A stretch of 21,993 bases of DNA from CAYZYO01 sp964482585 (GCA_964482585.1 CAYZYO010000024.1:1-21993); one strand, 5' to 3'. Counted from the stretch's first letter, positions 6,055-14,267 are shown. Translations and numbers: made by a program. The notes: a model not told the origin generated them from the letters alone.

Positions 6055-9000
6055 ATGAGCAACAATTTTGTACATTTACATAACCATTCAGAATACAGTC
6101 TTCTTGATGGAGCCTGCCGGGTAAAGGATTTGATAGGACAGGTGGCAAACCTTGGCATGCCGGCGGTGGCTATTACCGACCACGGGGTACTTTATGGGGT
6201 AATAGATTTTTACCGGGAAGCAAAAAAAAGAGGTATTAAACCTATTATTGGCTGTGAAGTATATGTAGCACCTCGCAGCCGCCTTGATAAAGAAGCGAGA
6301 ATAGATGATAAAATTTTTCACCTGGTATTACTGGCTAAAGATAAAGAGGGTTATAATAATCTGCTGCAGCTGGTCAGTAGAGCGTTTTTAGAGGGATTTT
6401 ATTATAAGCCTCGTGTAGACATGGAGCTCTTAGAAAAATATAATAAAGGACTGATAGCCCTCTCGGGTTGTATAGCAGGAGAGATTCCCCAGCTTATTTT
6501 AGCTGGAAAGACTACTGAGGCTGAAAAAAAAGCATCTTATTATAATGAGATTTTTGGGTTTGGGAATTTTTATTTAGAATTACAAGATCACGGGCTGGCA
6601 GAAGAAAAGCAGGTTTGTAGTGCTTTATGTAGAATCAGTGATGCAACCGGAATTCCAGTTGTTGCCAGCAATGACGTACACTATGTACACCAAAAAGATG
6701 CTGCTGCCCATGATGTGCTTTTATGTATTCAAACTGGTACCGTGGTCAATAACGAAGAACGTATGAGATTTCCCAACAGTAGTTTTTATATGAAAAGCGA
6801 AGAAGAAATGAAAGCGATATTTGCCTACAGACAGGATGCAATTGACAATACCATAATAATTGCGGAGAAGTGCAATGTAGACTTTAATTTTGGCGAATTC
6901 CATCTCCCTTATTTTAATCTTCCGGAAGGATACAGTGCAGAGACTTTTCTTCAAGAAATGGTATATGAAAAGTTCCCGCTAAAATATCCTAATCCTAATG
7001 CGGATATTATTCAAAGACTTGAATATGAACTTAAAACAATCAATAGTATGGGTTTTGCTGCCTATTTTTTAATTGTTCAGGACCTGGTTAATTGGGCCAA
7101 AGAAAACCGGGTTGCAGTTGGACCAGGTAGAGGATCGGCTGCCGGGAGTTTGGTATCTTATGTTTTAGGGATAACAAGTATAGACCCGATTGAATACGAC
7201 CTTTTATTTGAACGATTTTTAAATCCGGAAAGGGTGAGTATGCCAGATATCGATATCGACTTTTGTTTTGAAAAAAGGGAAAAGGTTATAAACTATATTA
7301 TTGAAAAGTACGGAGCTGATAGGGTTGCGCAGATAATTACCTTTGGAACTATGGCAGCCCGGGCGGCAATAAGAGATGTAGGCAGGGTTCTAGATATTCC
7401 TTACAGCGAAGTTGATAAAGTAGCCAGGATGATTCCGTCTGAATTAGGAGTGACTATAGAAAGGGCCATGGAAATGTCCCAGGATCTAATTCAGGCCTAC
7501 CAGAGTGACTATACGGTTCGCAGGATTATCGATATGGCAAAGGCTTTGGAAGGTATGCCCCGGCATGCTTCTATTCATGCTGCAGGTGTAGTTATAGGGA
7601 AAGAGGAGTTAAGTTCTCTCCTTCCCCTGCAAAAAACGACTGATGGACATGTAGTAACTCAATTTACTAAAGAAACCGTTGAAGATATTGGTTTATTAAA
7701 GATGGACATACTTGGTCTTAGAACTTTAACGGTTATTGACCGGGCTGTAGAAATAATAGAAAAAACTCGGGGTATAAATATAGATATTAATAATATTCCT
7801 TTAAACGATCCCCAGGTATTTAAACTCCTTTCCCAGGGAGACACAGTGGGAGTTTTCCAGTTAGAAAGTGATGGCCTGCGCCGGATTTTAAGGGAAATTG
7901 TGCCCAGCCGTTTTGAGGATCTAATTGCTATCATAGCATTATACCGGCCTGGACCCTTAGGAAGCGGAATGGTAGAAGATTTTATCAATTGTAAACACGG
8001 GCAGCAGAAGATTGAATATATTCATCCAATGCTGGAAGATATCCTTAAGGAGACTTATGGGGTAATCCTCTATCAGGAACAAGTTATGAGAATTGCCAGT
8101 GATTTGGGCAATTTTACTATGGGTGAAGCTGATATATTAAGGCGGGCTATGGGCAAAAAAAGGCCGGAGGAACTGGCATCATTGAAGGATAAATTCATAG
8201 CCGGCGCTAATAAAAACAAGGTTAGTGAAGATATAGCTAAACGGCTTTTTGACTTAATGGAGAGTTTTGCTGGGTACGGGTTTAACAAAAGTCATTCAGC
8301 AGCCTATGCCATGATTTCCTATCAAACGGCTTATTTAAAAACCTATTTTACTGTTGAATACATGTGTGCTTTTCTGAGTAGTGTAATAGATAATCAGGAT
8401 CGGATTGTTTTCTATTTAAAGGAGTGCCAGAGGCTGGGAATACCAATTTTGCCCCCCGATATAAATGAAAGTTTTGAAAACTTTACGGTAACCAGGAACA
8501 GCATACGTTTTGGGCTTGAAGCTATCAGAAATGTTGGCTTAACTGCGGTAAAAAATATTGTGAAAATTCGTAAAGAAAATCGTTTTTCATCATTATTTGA
8601 TTTCTGCCGCAGGATAGATTTAGCACAAGTTAATAAGCGGATGCTGGAAAATCTGATTTCGGCAGGATGTTTTGATTCTTTAAATATATCAAGAAAACAG
8701 GCTTTATCCATTATAGCAGAGTGTATAGATCTATCAATAAAAATAAAACACAGCAAATCCAGTAACCAGATATCTCTTTTCGGAGATATAGAGAGCATGA
8801 TTGAGGAACCGGTACCGAAAGTAAATGGAGAGTTTCCTAAACTCGAGCTGCTAAAACGGGAGAAAGAAGTCCTTGGATTTTATGTTTCAGCTAATCCCCT
8901 TGATGAATATAGACAATTACTGCCGTTTATAATTACCCATCAAATTAGCGAATTAAATAGTACAGATGATGAATCCTATGTTCGAGTAGCGGGAATTCTA

Positions 9001-9447
9001 GAAAGTTTGCAGAGAAAAGTAAGTAGAAAGGGTGATAGCTATGCTCGTTTTCACCTGGAGGATTTTAGCGGCCGGATTGAAGTAATTGCCTTTCCATTTG
9101 CCTACCGGAGTAATATAAAGAGAATAGAGCCTGATACTGCCGTAGTTGTAGAAGGGTATTTTGATACCCGGGATGAACAACCAAAGATTTCTTTAAGAAA
9201 AATACAGCCGATTTCTCCTGTTCTTAAAGAATTATATATTTGTATACCAGATGACAACGATGCGCAACATATTAGAACCAGGCTATTATCGATTATAAAG
9301 AAATATCCAGGGAATATTGAGGTAATTGTTCAGTTTGCAGGAAACAGGGCAGTTATTCTTAATGAAGATTATGATGTTGAGGCTAATATAGATTTTATGA
9401 AAGAACTGGTATTGATATGTGGAAAGAACAATATATGGTTTAACTAA
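6055..9447 (+). CDS. dnaE: DNA polymerase III alpha subunit, DnaE type
   Basis: The 1130-residue replicative polymerase is full length. The N-terminal PHP domain starts with HLHNHSEYSLLDG (7-19) and continues with AITDHG, GCEVYVAP and NDVHYV. Its metal-binding residues look intact, unlike in E. coli. The palm holds the catalytic aspartates in PDIDIDFC (Asp398, Asp400) and KMDILGL (Asp551), preceded by the binding motif GPGRGSAAGSLVSY. A helix-hairpin-helix region begins near 817 (GLEAIRNVGLTAVKNIV) and an OB fold near 975-1050 (VRVAGILESLQRKVSRKG onward). Clostridia usually carry both PolC and DnaE, so this may be the lagging-strand/primer-extension enzyme; PolC is not in the window. SD AAGGA at 6041-6045 supports the ATG. 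mtrB follows after 27 bp. Confidence 0.97.
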   Translation: MSNNFVHLHNHSEYSLLDGACRVKDLIGQVANLGMPAVAITDHGVLYGVIDFYREAKKRGIKPIIGCEVYVAPRSRLDKEARIDDKIFHLVLLAKDKEGYNNLLQLVSRAFLEGFYYKPRVDMELLEKYNKGLIALSGCIAGEIPQLILAGKTTEAEKKASYYNEIFGFGNFYLELQDHGLAEEKQVCSALCRISDATGIPVVASNDVHYVHQKDAAAHDVLLCIQTGTVVNNEERMRFPNSSFYMKSEEEMKAIFAYRQDAIDNTIIIAEKCNVDFNFGEFHLPYFNLPEGYSAETFLQEMVYEKFPLKYPNPNADIIQRLEYELKTINSMGFAAYFLIVQDLVNWAKENRVAVGPGRGSAAGSLVSYVLGITSIDPIEYDLLFERFLNPERVSMPDIDIDFCFEKREKVINYIIEKYGADRVAQIITFGTMAARAAIRDVGRVLDIPYSEVDKVARMIPSELGVTIERAMEMSQDLIQAYQSDYTVRRIIDMAKALEGMPRHASIHAAGVVIGKEELSSLLPLQKTTDGHVVTQFTKETVEDIGLLKMDILGLRTLTVIDRAVEIIEKTRGINIDINNIPLNDPQVFKLLSQGDTVGVFQLESDGLRRILREIVPSRFEDLIAIIALYRPGPLGSGMVEDFINCKHGQQKIEYIHPMLEDILKETYGVILYQEQVMRIASDLGNFTMGEADILRRAMGKKRPEELASLKDKFIAGANKNKVSEDIAKRLFDLMESFAGYGFNKSHSAAYAMISYQTAYLKTYFTVEYMCAFLSSVIDNQDRIVFYLKECQRLGIPILPPDINESFENFTVTRNSIRFGLEAIRNVGLTAVKNIVKIRKENRFSSLFDFCRRIDLAQVNKRMLENLISAGCFDSLNISRKQALSIIAECIDLSIKIKHSKSSNQISLFGDIESMIEEPVPKVNGEFPKLELLKREKEVLGFYVSANPLDEYRQLLPFIITHQISELNSTDDESYVRVAGILESLQRKVSRKGDSYARFHLEDFSGRIEVIAFPFAYRSNIKRIEPDTAVVVEGYFDTRDEQPKISLRKIQPISPVLKELYICIPDDNDAQHIRTRLLSIIKKYPGNIEVIVQFAGNRAVILNEDYDVEANIDFMKELVLICGKNNIWFN

Positions 9448-9474
9448 AAAAAAAGTATTAAGGAGGCTTAATGA

Positions 9475-9717
9475 ATGAAGGAGTGGCCTGGAGGAGAAGA
9501 CTATATTGTAGTAAAGGCTTTGGAAAACGGAGTTACAATAATTGGATTGACCCGGGGCAAAGATACTAAATTTCATCATACTGAAAAGCTTGACAAAGGT
9601 GAGGTTATGGTTTTGCAGTTTACTGAACATACCTCGGCAGTTAAAATTAGAGGACAGGCAGAAATAATTCATCGTTTTGGAAACACTGAGAGTTCATCTA
9701 GCAATAAAAGGGTATAA
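9475..9717 (+). CDS. mtrB: Tryptophan RNA-binding attenuation protein (TRAP)
   Basis: The 80-residue product aligns closely with Bacillus TRAP, including YIVVKALENGVTIIGLTRG (10-28), TKFHHTEKLDKGE (31-43) and QFTEHTSAVKIRG (48-60). TRAP forms an 11-subunit ring that, when bound to tryptophan, wraps RNA carrying repeated (G/U)AG triplets and so controls trp genes. The RNA-contacting Lys-Lys-Arg triad of Bacillus TRAP corresponds to Lys38, Lys57 and Arg59. The tryptophan-pocket residues Thr26, Thr31, Gln48, Thr50, Thr53 and Ser54 are also conserved. SD TAAGGAGG (9459-9466) sits 8 nt before the ATG at 9475; an overlapping ATG at 9471 is out of frame. It lies between dnaE and pfkA, with no trp gene or obvious TRAP target in the window. 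The C-terminal tail (ESSSSNKRV) looks disordered. Confidence 0.95.
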   Translation: MKEWPGGEDYIVVKALENGVTIIGLTRGKDTKFHHTEKLDKGEVMVLQFTEHTSAVKIRGQAEIIHRFGNTESSSSNKRV

Positions 9718-9808
9718 AGATTAACTAAAATGCCAATTATAAACTAGAATTCTAACCAGGAAGAATGATAGCAGCTAAATAATGGTATATAAAAAGGGGG
9801 GAGAAACC

Positions 9809-10771
9809 TTGGGAAAAAGTAAAATAGCAGTGTTAACCAGTGGTGGAGATGCGTCAGGCATGAATGCCGCTATCCGTGCGGTAGTTAGAACAGCATTGTA
9901 TAACGAGATAGAGATTTATGGAGTCAACAAGGGATTTGAAGGACTTATAATGGGTAATCTGGAGAAAATGAGTGTAGGCTCAGTTGCGGATATTATACAT
10001 AGGGGAGGCACTATATTACAGACATCCCGCTCAGAGCCATTTAGAACTGATTTTGGCAGGCAGCAGGCTAAAAATAATTTGGACAAACTGGGAATTGAAC
10101 ACCTGATAATTATCGGTGGAAATGGAAGCCTGAGAGGTGGTTACGAGTTTTCCAAAACTGGCATTAATGTTATCGGGATACCGGCAACTATTGATAATGA
10201 CATTGTTTATACTAAATCTATTGGTTTTGATACAGCTGTTAATACTGCTATTGAAGCTATTAATCGTATTAGAGATACTGCCAGCAGTCACGGTAGGATT
10301 TTTATTATTGAAGTAATGGGTAGGGACTGTGGAGAGATTGCACTGGCTGCCGGGGTCGCCGGTGGGGCTGAATCGATTTTAATTCCCGAAATAGAACCTG
10401 ATTTTGAGCAAATCCTTGAAAAAATAAATAGTGGGAATAAAAGAGGCAAGCTGCATAATATTATTGTTGTAGCTGAGGGAGTATATCCGGTAATGGAATT
10501 AAGAGATCAATTACGGGAAAAGACGGACAGAGATACAAGGGTTAGTATATTAGGGCACATACAAAGAGGTGGAACCCCTACAGCGGTTGACAGGATTCTT
10601 GCATCCTGTATGGGAAAGGCAGCAGTAGATTATATTATGCAGGGAAGAAAAAATATAATGGTTGCATCAAAAGACGATAGATTATATGATATTCCGCTTA
10701 GAGAAGTTATTAACGGAACCAGGACATTAGAATTAAAAATGTTTGAGATAGCCCGGGTATTATCAATTTAA
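9809..10771 (+). CDS. pfkA: 6-phosphofructokinase with substituted nucleotide/Mg site
   Basis: The enzyme phosphorylates fructose 6-phosphate in glycolysis. I start at TTG 9809, directly after SD AAGGGGGGAG. This gives GKSKIAVLTSGGDASG and 320 residues, the usual PfkA length; an upstream ATG at 9782 would place the SD inside the gene. PATIDNDI with catalytic Asp129, the sugar-phosphate motif MGRDCGEIA, AEGV and GHIQRGGTP are conserved. Effector-site arginines (AAIRAVVRTA) and RGKLHN are also present. Unusual: GGDxPG is GGDASG, GGDGS is GGNGS (Asn105 at the Mg-ligand Asp103 position of E. coli/Bacillus), and PGTIDND is PATIDND (Ala126 at position 124). Gly at position 104 still argues for ATP rather than pyrophosphate. 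pyk follows after 36 bp, the conserved Firmicute pfkA-pyk pair. Confidence 0.93.
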   Translation: MGKSKIAVLTSGGDASGMNAAIRAVVRTALYNEIEIYGVNKGFEGLIMGNLEKMSVGSVADIIHRGGTILQTSRSEPFRTDFGRQQAKNNLDKLGIEHLIIIGGNGSLRGGYEFSKTGINVIGIPATIDNDIVYTKSIGFDTAVNTAIEAINRIRDTASSHGRIFIIEVMGRDCGEIALAAGVAGGAESILIPEIEPDFEQILEKINSGNKRGKLHNIIVVAEGVYPVMELRDQLREKTDRDTRVSILGHIQRGGTPTAVDRILASCMGKAAVDYIMQGRKNIMVASKDDRLYDIPLREVINGTRTLELKMFEIARVLSI

Positions 10772-10807
10772 AGGGAAATAAGCCGACTATTGAAAGAGGT
10801 GATTCAT

Positions 10808-12556
10808 ATGAAAAAAACCAAAATAATCTGTACAATAGGTCCGGCCAGTGAAGAAGTCAATATCCTAAAAGAAATGATTAAAAATGGAATGAATGTAGCA
10901 CGATTAAACTTTTCTCATGGAAGCTATGATGAACATAGAAAAAGATTAAGAAACATAAGGCAGGCAGCAGATGAACTGGGAACACCAATAGCTATAATGC
11001 TGGATACCAAGGGACCTGAAATTAGAACCGGCAAACTTAAAAATGGCAGTATTTTTGTTAAAGGAGAACAAAAGTTTGTTTTAACTAACCGGGATATAAT
11101 TGGAGATGATACCGAAGTAAATGTTAATTACCCGGCACTGCCGGCTGAAGTAGAAAAAGGAACCCATATCTTACTGGCAGACGGACTAATTAATCTGCTG
11201 GTTGAAGATGTTACTGATACTGATATTATATGTAGAGTGATAAATGGGGGCAGATTAGGAGAAAGAAAAGGAGTAAATGTACCAGGAGTACGTATAAATC
11301 TTCCCTTTTTAAGCAAAAAGGATGAGCAGGACATTAATTTTGGAATAGATAATGAAGTAGATTATATTGCAGCATCTTTTGTTAGAACAGCAGAAGATGT
11401 TTTGGAAATAAGACGTATTTTAGAACAGAGGGATGCAGATATAGATATTATTGCTAAAATAGAAAGCCAGGAAGGGGTAAATAACCTGGAGGATATAATT
11501 AAGGTTATTGATGGTGTAATGGTTGCGAGGGGAGACCTGGGGGTAGAAATACCGGTTGAAGAGGTTCCGCTGGTACAAAAAAAGATAATCGAAAAATGTT
11601 CTCCTAATGGGAAAATGGTGATAATAGCCACTCAAATGCTTGACTCCATGATAGTCAATCCAAGGCCTACTAGAGCTGAGGTTTCAGATGTTGCCAATGC
11701 AATTTTTGATGGGGCTGATACTATAATGCTTTCCGGAGAAACAGCAGCCGGGAAATATCCGGTGGAAGTTGTTGAAACTATGACCCGAATAGCAAAGAGG
11801 GCTGAAGATTCGCTGCAGTACCAGGATATTTTAAGAAAAAAGCGGCTGCAGGGAACTCAATCAGTTACTGATGCTATAAGTTATGCCACCTGTACTACAG
11901 CTATGAATCTTGGAGTTTCAGCAATAATACCGGTTACCAGAACGGGAAATACCGCAAAAATAATTGCCAAATATCGTCCCCAGGCAAAAATAATCGCAGC
12001 CACACCCGGGGAAAAAATTCTGAGAAAATTAGTTATGGTTTGGGGTGTTTATCCAGTTCTTATACCTGATTCAGCAAGTACAGATGATTTATTTACCAAT
12101 TCAATAAATAGTGCATTGAATGCCGATCTAATTAATAATGGAGACCTGGTTGTGATGACAGCTGGATTTCCTACTGGTTTTTCAGGTGGGACTAATTTAT
12201 TAAAAGTTCATGTAGTGGGCGATGTGCTGGTTCAAGGTATTGGAATAGGGGTGCAAACGGCAAAAGGAAAGGTCAGGATTGTATATTCTACTTCTGATGT
12301 CAGAAAAATACAACCGGGAGACATAGTAGTAACTCCAAGTGCTGACAGAAGTATAGCCGGATATTTGGATATAATCCAAGGATTAATAGCAGAAGAAGGT
12401 GGATTAACCTCTGATGCCGCAATAATGGGGTTGAATGCCAATATTCCAGTTGTAATTGGGGCCAAAGATGCTACTAAAATTCTAAAAAATGACATGCTGG
12501 TTACTATTGATACTCCTCGAGGAACAGTTTACAAAGGACTTGCTCAAGTGCTGTAG
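10808..12556 (+). CDS. pyk: Pyruvate kinase with C-terminal PEP-utiliser-like domain
   Basis: This enzyme converts phosphoenolpyruvate and ADP to pyruvate and ATP. The ATG at 10808 follows SD AGAGGTGA; the in-frame TTG at 10790 lies before the SD and is rejected. This gives 582 residues, similar to the long Bacillus/Geobacillus enzyme. Active-site motifs include ARLNFSHGS (31-39), MLDTKGPEIRTG (64-75), IIAKIES with catalytic Lys217 and metal ligand Glu219, VARGDLG with Asp243, and the signature MLSGETAAGKYPVE. Glu71 in KGPE is the residue associated with K+-dependent enzymes. After the allosteric domain, about residues 470-582 form the phosphohistidine-type swivel domain. Its usual GGLTSHAA motif reads GGLTSDAA, with Asp536 in place of the His. 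It is the last gene of the dnaE-mtrB-pfkA-pyk cluster; no clear terminator follows. Confidence 0.96.
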   Translation: MKKTKIICTIGPASEEVNILKEMIKNGMNVARLNFSHGSYDEHRKRLRNIRQAADELGTPIAIMLDTKGPEIRTGKLKNGSIFVKGEQKFVLTNRDIIGDDTEVNVNYPALPAEVEKGTHILLADGLINLLVEDVTDTDIICRVINGGRLGERKGVNVPGVRINLPFLSKKDEQDINFGIDNEVDYIAASFVRTAEDVLEIRRILEQRDADIDIIAKIESQEGVNNLEDIIKVIDGVMVARGDLGVEIPVEEVPLVQKKIIEKCSPNGKMVIIATQMLDSMIVNPRPTRAEVSDVANAIFDGADTIMLSGETAAGKYPVEVVETMTRIAKRAEDSLQYQDILRKKRLQGTQSVTDAISYATCTTAMNLGVSAIIPVTRTGNTAKIIAKYRPQAKIIAATPGEKILRKLVMVWGVYPVLIPDSASTDDLFTNSINSALNADLINNGDLVVMTAGFPTGFSGGTNLLKVHVVGDVLVQGIGIGVQTAKGKVRIVYSTSDVRKIQPGDIVVTPSADRSIAGYLDIIQGLIAEEGGLTSDAAIMGLNANIPVVIGAKDATKILKNDMLVTIDTPRGTVYKGLAQVL

Positions 12557-12621
12557 ACATACATATATAAGGGAAATTTTGTTTTGGAAAAAGGAATATA
12601 CTCAGCCGATATAGAAATACT

Positions 12622-12660
12622 TATAATGGGACTGTTCGTATTAATATATTAGAAAACTGA
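12622..12660 (+). promoter_or_regulatory. hbd upstream region: -10-like TATAAT and a box shared with the crt promoter region
   Basis: A perfect TATAAT at 12622-12627 lies 71 bp before the hbd start; the -35 is poor. Directly after it come GGACTGTTC (12629-12637) and ATATTAGAAAACTGA (12646-12660). These recur upstream of crt at 1206-1214 and 1229-1244 with one extra A. The position around a predicted transcription start would suit an operator. Confidence 0.45.
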
Positions 12661-12698
12661 ATTACCAATTAATAATATTTAGAGGAGGTTTATATTTA

Positions 12699-13538
12699 AT
12701 GAAAATATTAGTACTCGGCGCAGGCACTATGGGTGCGGGTATAGCACAGGTTGCTGCTCAAAAGGGTTTTGATGTAGTAATAAGGGATATTAAACAAGAA
12801 TTTGTAGATAAAGGTATAGCAGGAATTGGCAAAAAACTTGATAAAATGGTATCTAAAGGCAAAATGGCTGATGACGAAAAGAATGCGGTAATGGGAAGAA
12901 TTTCTGGATGTGTTGATATTGCTGAAGCCAAAGATGCTGACCTGGTCATAGAAGCTGCTGTTGAAAACATGGACATTAAAAAAGTAATATTTAAAGAGTT
13001 AGACGAAGTATGTAAACCAGAATGCGTTTTAGCAAGTAATACTTCAGCTCTCAGTATTACCGAAATTGGTGCAGCTACCGGCAGAGCTGACAAGGTTATA
13101 GGTATGCACTTCTTTAATCCGGTACCGGCTATGAGGTTGGTTGAAATCATCAAGGGAGCTTCTACCAGCCAGGAAACCTTTGAATTTGTTAAGAAAACTA
13201 CCGAAGAACTAGGAAAAACTCCGGTTGAAATCAATGAAGCACCTGGCTTTGTTGTAAACCGGTTATTAATTCCTATGCTCAACGAAGGTATGTATACAGT
13301 TATGGAAGGTGTAGCCAACGAAGCTGATGTTGATACTTCCATGAAGTTGGGTGCAGGACATCCTATGGGTCCCCTCGCACTGGCTGACATGATTGGCTTA
13401 GATGTTTGTTTGGCAATTATGCAGACCCTGCATAGAGAATTCGGTGATGACAAATATCGTCCATGCCCCCTCCTGGTCAAGAAAGTTCGTGCAGGTAAAT
13501 TAGGAATGAAGACTAAAGAAGGGTTCTTTAAATATTAA
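12699..13538 (+). CDS. hbd: 3-hydroxybutyryl-CoA dehydrogenase
   Basis: The 279-residue product is full length and interconverts 3-hydroxybutyryl-CoA and acetoacetyl-CoA with a nicotinamide cofactor, the step between crotonase and thiolase. The Rossmann motif is GAGTMGAGIAQVAA (7-20), and Asp30 at the end of strand beta-2 favours NAD. VIEAAVENMDIKK (83-95) and ASNTSALSITEI (112-123, Ser116) are conserved. GMHFFNPVPAMRLVEI contains the catalytic His137 and Glu149, and APGFVVNRLL contains Asn187. The C-terminal helical domain ends with KLGMKTKEGFFKY, typical of the family. SD AGAGGAGG (12681-12688) supports the ATG. It is bounded by its own candidate promoter and a strong terminator, so it is probably monocistronic. 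It may be co-regulated with crt through shared upstream sequence. Confidence 0.97.
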   Translation: MKILVLGAGTMGAGIAQVAAQKGFDVVIRDIKQEFVDKGIAGIGKKLDKMVSKGKMADDEKNAVMGRISGCVDIAEAKDADLVIEAAVENMDIKKVIFKELDEVCKPECVLASNTSALSITEIGAATGRADKVIGMHFFNPVPAMRLVEIIKGASTSQETFEFVKKTTEELGKTPVEINEAPGFVVNRLLIPMLNEGMYTVMEGVANEADVDTSMKLGAGHPMGPLALADMIGLDVCLAIMQTLHREFGDDKYRPCPLLVKKVRAGKLGMKTKEGFFKY

Positions 13539-13582
13539 ACCATTTGTTAATACTGGTTTAACTATATAGAGATAAGGAAGAG

Positions 13583-13626
13583 ATAAGGGTAATACACATT
13601 CATATTTGTATTACCCTTATTTATTT
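13583..13626. terminator. Strong terminator after hbd
   Basis: ATAAGGGTAATAC (13583-13595) pairs perfectly with GTATTACCCTTAT (13608-13620). One more A-T pair inside leaves a 10-nt loop. TTATTT follows, so it best serves hbd. It also lies 47 bp past the stop of the opposing molbindin gene and may stop both transcripts. Confidence 0.85.
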
Positions 13627-13666
13627 CAACAAGTAGGTTTAATGACGGTCCCTCTTATTAAGCTGC

Positions 13667-13876
13667 TTAGGAATCTTTTATTAGGGTTATATCAGTCGAG
13701 TTAAACATAGCAAATACTTCATCACCTTTATTAAGGTTCATATCTGCCGCTGCACCCGCTGTTATAGTGGCAGTTAACGGCATATCACCGATATCAATAA
13801 TAACTTCTGTCATCTCCTGACCCGGTTTAATTTCCATTATCCTGCCAATCAATTTATTAGGATTACTTATTCGCAT
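13667..13876 (-). CDS. Molbindin-like molybdenum-pterin-binding protein (Mop/TOBE domain)
   Basis: The 69-residue product consists of one Mop/TOBE domain. NKLIGRIMEIKPGQEMTEVIIDIG resembles the N-terminal strands of Clostridium molbindins (N-x-L-x-G-x-V/I-x-E-I-K-x-G). LTATITAGAAADMNLNKGDEV matches the conserved ITxxAxxxLxLxxGDEV block. Such proteins bind molybdate (or tungstate) as oligomers and store or buffer it in the cytoplasm. A strong SD (AAGGAGG) precedes ATG at 13876. It stands alone on the minus strand, downstream of tRNA-Leu, with a terminator between them, so it needs its own promoter in 13877-13933, where TATATA-like sequence is present. Molybdenum or tungsten enzymes such as formate dehydrogenase would explain the need for it, but none is in the window. 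Confidence 0.85.
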   Translation of the reverse strand: MRISNPNKLIGRIMEIKPGQEMTEVIIDIGDMPLTATITAGAAADMNLNKGDEVFAMFNSTDITLIKDS

Positions 13877-13933
13877 TTATATCCTCCTTTTTTATATATA
13901 ATGCACAATAAGTAAGAATAGTATTAACTAATG

Positions 13934-14002
13934 AAAAGGTGCCGGGTATTAAGTTATTAAGCTATTTTGAAATAACTACTTAACAACTTAATACCCGGCA
14001 CC
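13934..14002 (-). terminator. Long hairpin terminator of tRNA-Leu(CAA)
   Basis: Bases 13938-13961 and 13979-14002 form a 24-bp stem with a single G-U-type mismatch and a 17-nt loop. The base of the stem is GGTGCCGGG with CCCGGCACC. On the minus strand TTTTC follows directly. It begins 14 nt after the tRNA CCA end. It is unusually long for a tRNA terminator. Confidence 0.8.
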
Positions 14003-14015
14003 ATGATGAACATGA

Positions 14016-14099
14016 TGGTGCCAGAGGAGGGACTCGAACCCTCACGCCTAGGGCACACGATTTTGAGTCGCGCTCGTCTGCCAATTCCGACACTCTGGC
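14016..14099 (-). tRNA. tRNA-Leu (anticodon CAA)
   Basis: Read on the minus strand, the acceptor GCCAGAG pairs with CTCTGGC and is followed by ACCA, so CCA is encoded. The anticodon stem CGCGA/TCGTG encloses loop CTCAAAA with anticodon CAA (14065-14063), which reads UUG. A long variable arm, typical of class II tRNA-Leu, and T-arm GAGGG-TTCGAGT-CCCTC are present. Length is 84 nt including CCA. Confidence 0.95.
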
Positions 14100-14129
14100 A
14101 AATAGATTTTTGCCGATAATGCAGGTATT

Positions 14130-14158
14130 ATTATAATTGCTAAAGATAATGTTGTCAA
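14130..14158 (-). promoter_or_regulatory. Consensus sigma-A promoter of tRNA-Leu(CAA)
   Basis: On the minus strand TTGACA (14158-14153) and TATAAT (14135-14130) both match the consensus perfectly, with the ideal 17-bp spacing. Predicted start is near 14123, about 24 nt before the mature tRNA. Confidence 0.92.
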
Positions 14159-14267
14159 GCAGTCGGGAAATAGGCAAAACAGGTTTTTCAATATTCATTA
14201 AATAATTCGACTATGAATGTTATTATATATTAAGAAGAAATAATCCACTAAAAAGGATGGAATTATA

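Noticed and set aside
9782..9808. ATG at 9782 as the pfkA start
   Set aside because: It would place the strong SD (9794-9803) inside the gene and add nine non-conserved residues; TTG 9809 gives the normal N-terminus.
12758..13480. Long open frame antisense to hbd (240 codons)
   Set aside because: It mirrors the codon structure of hbd, has no SD and its product is low-complexity Ser/Ala/Ile-rich; the hbd frame is certain.
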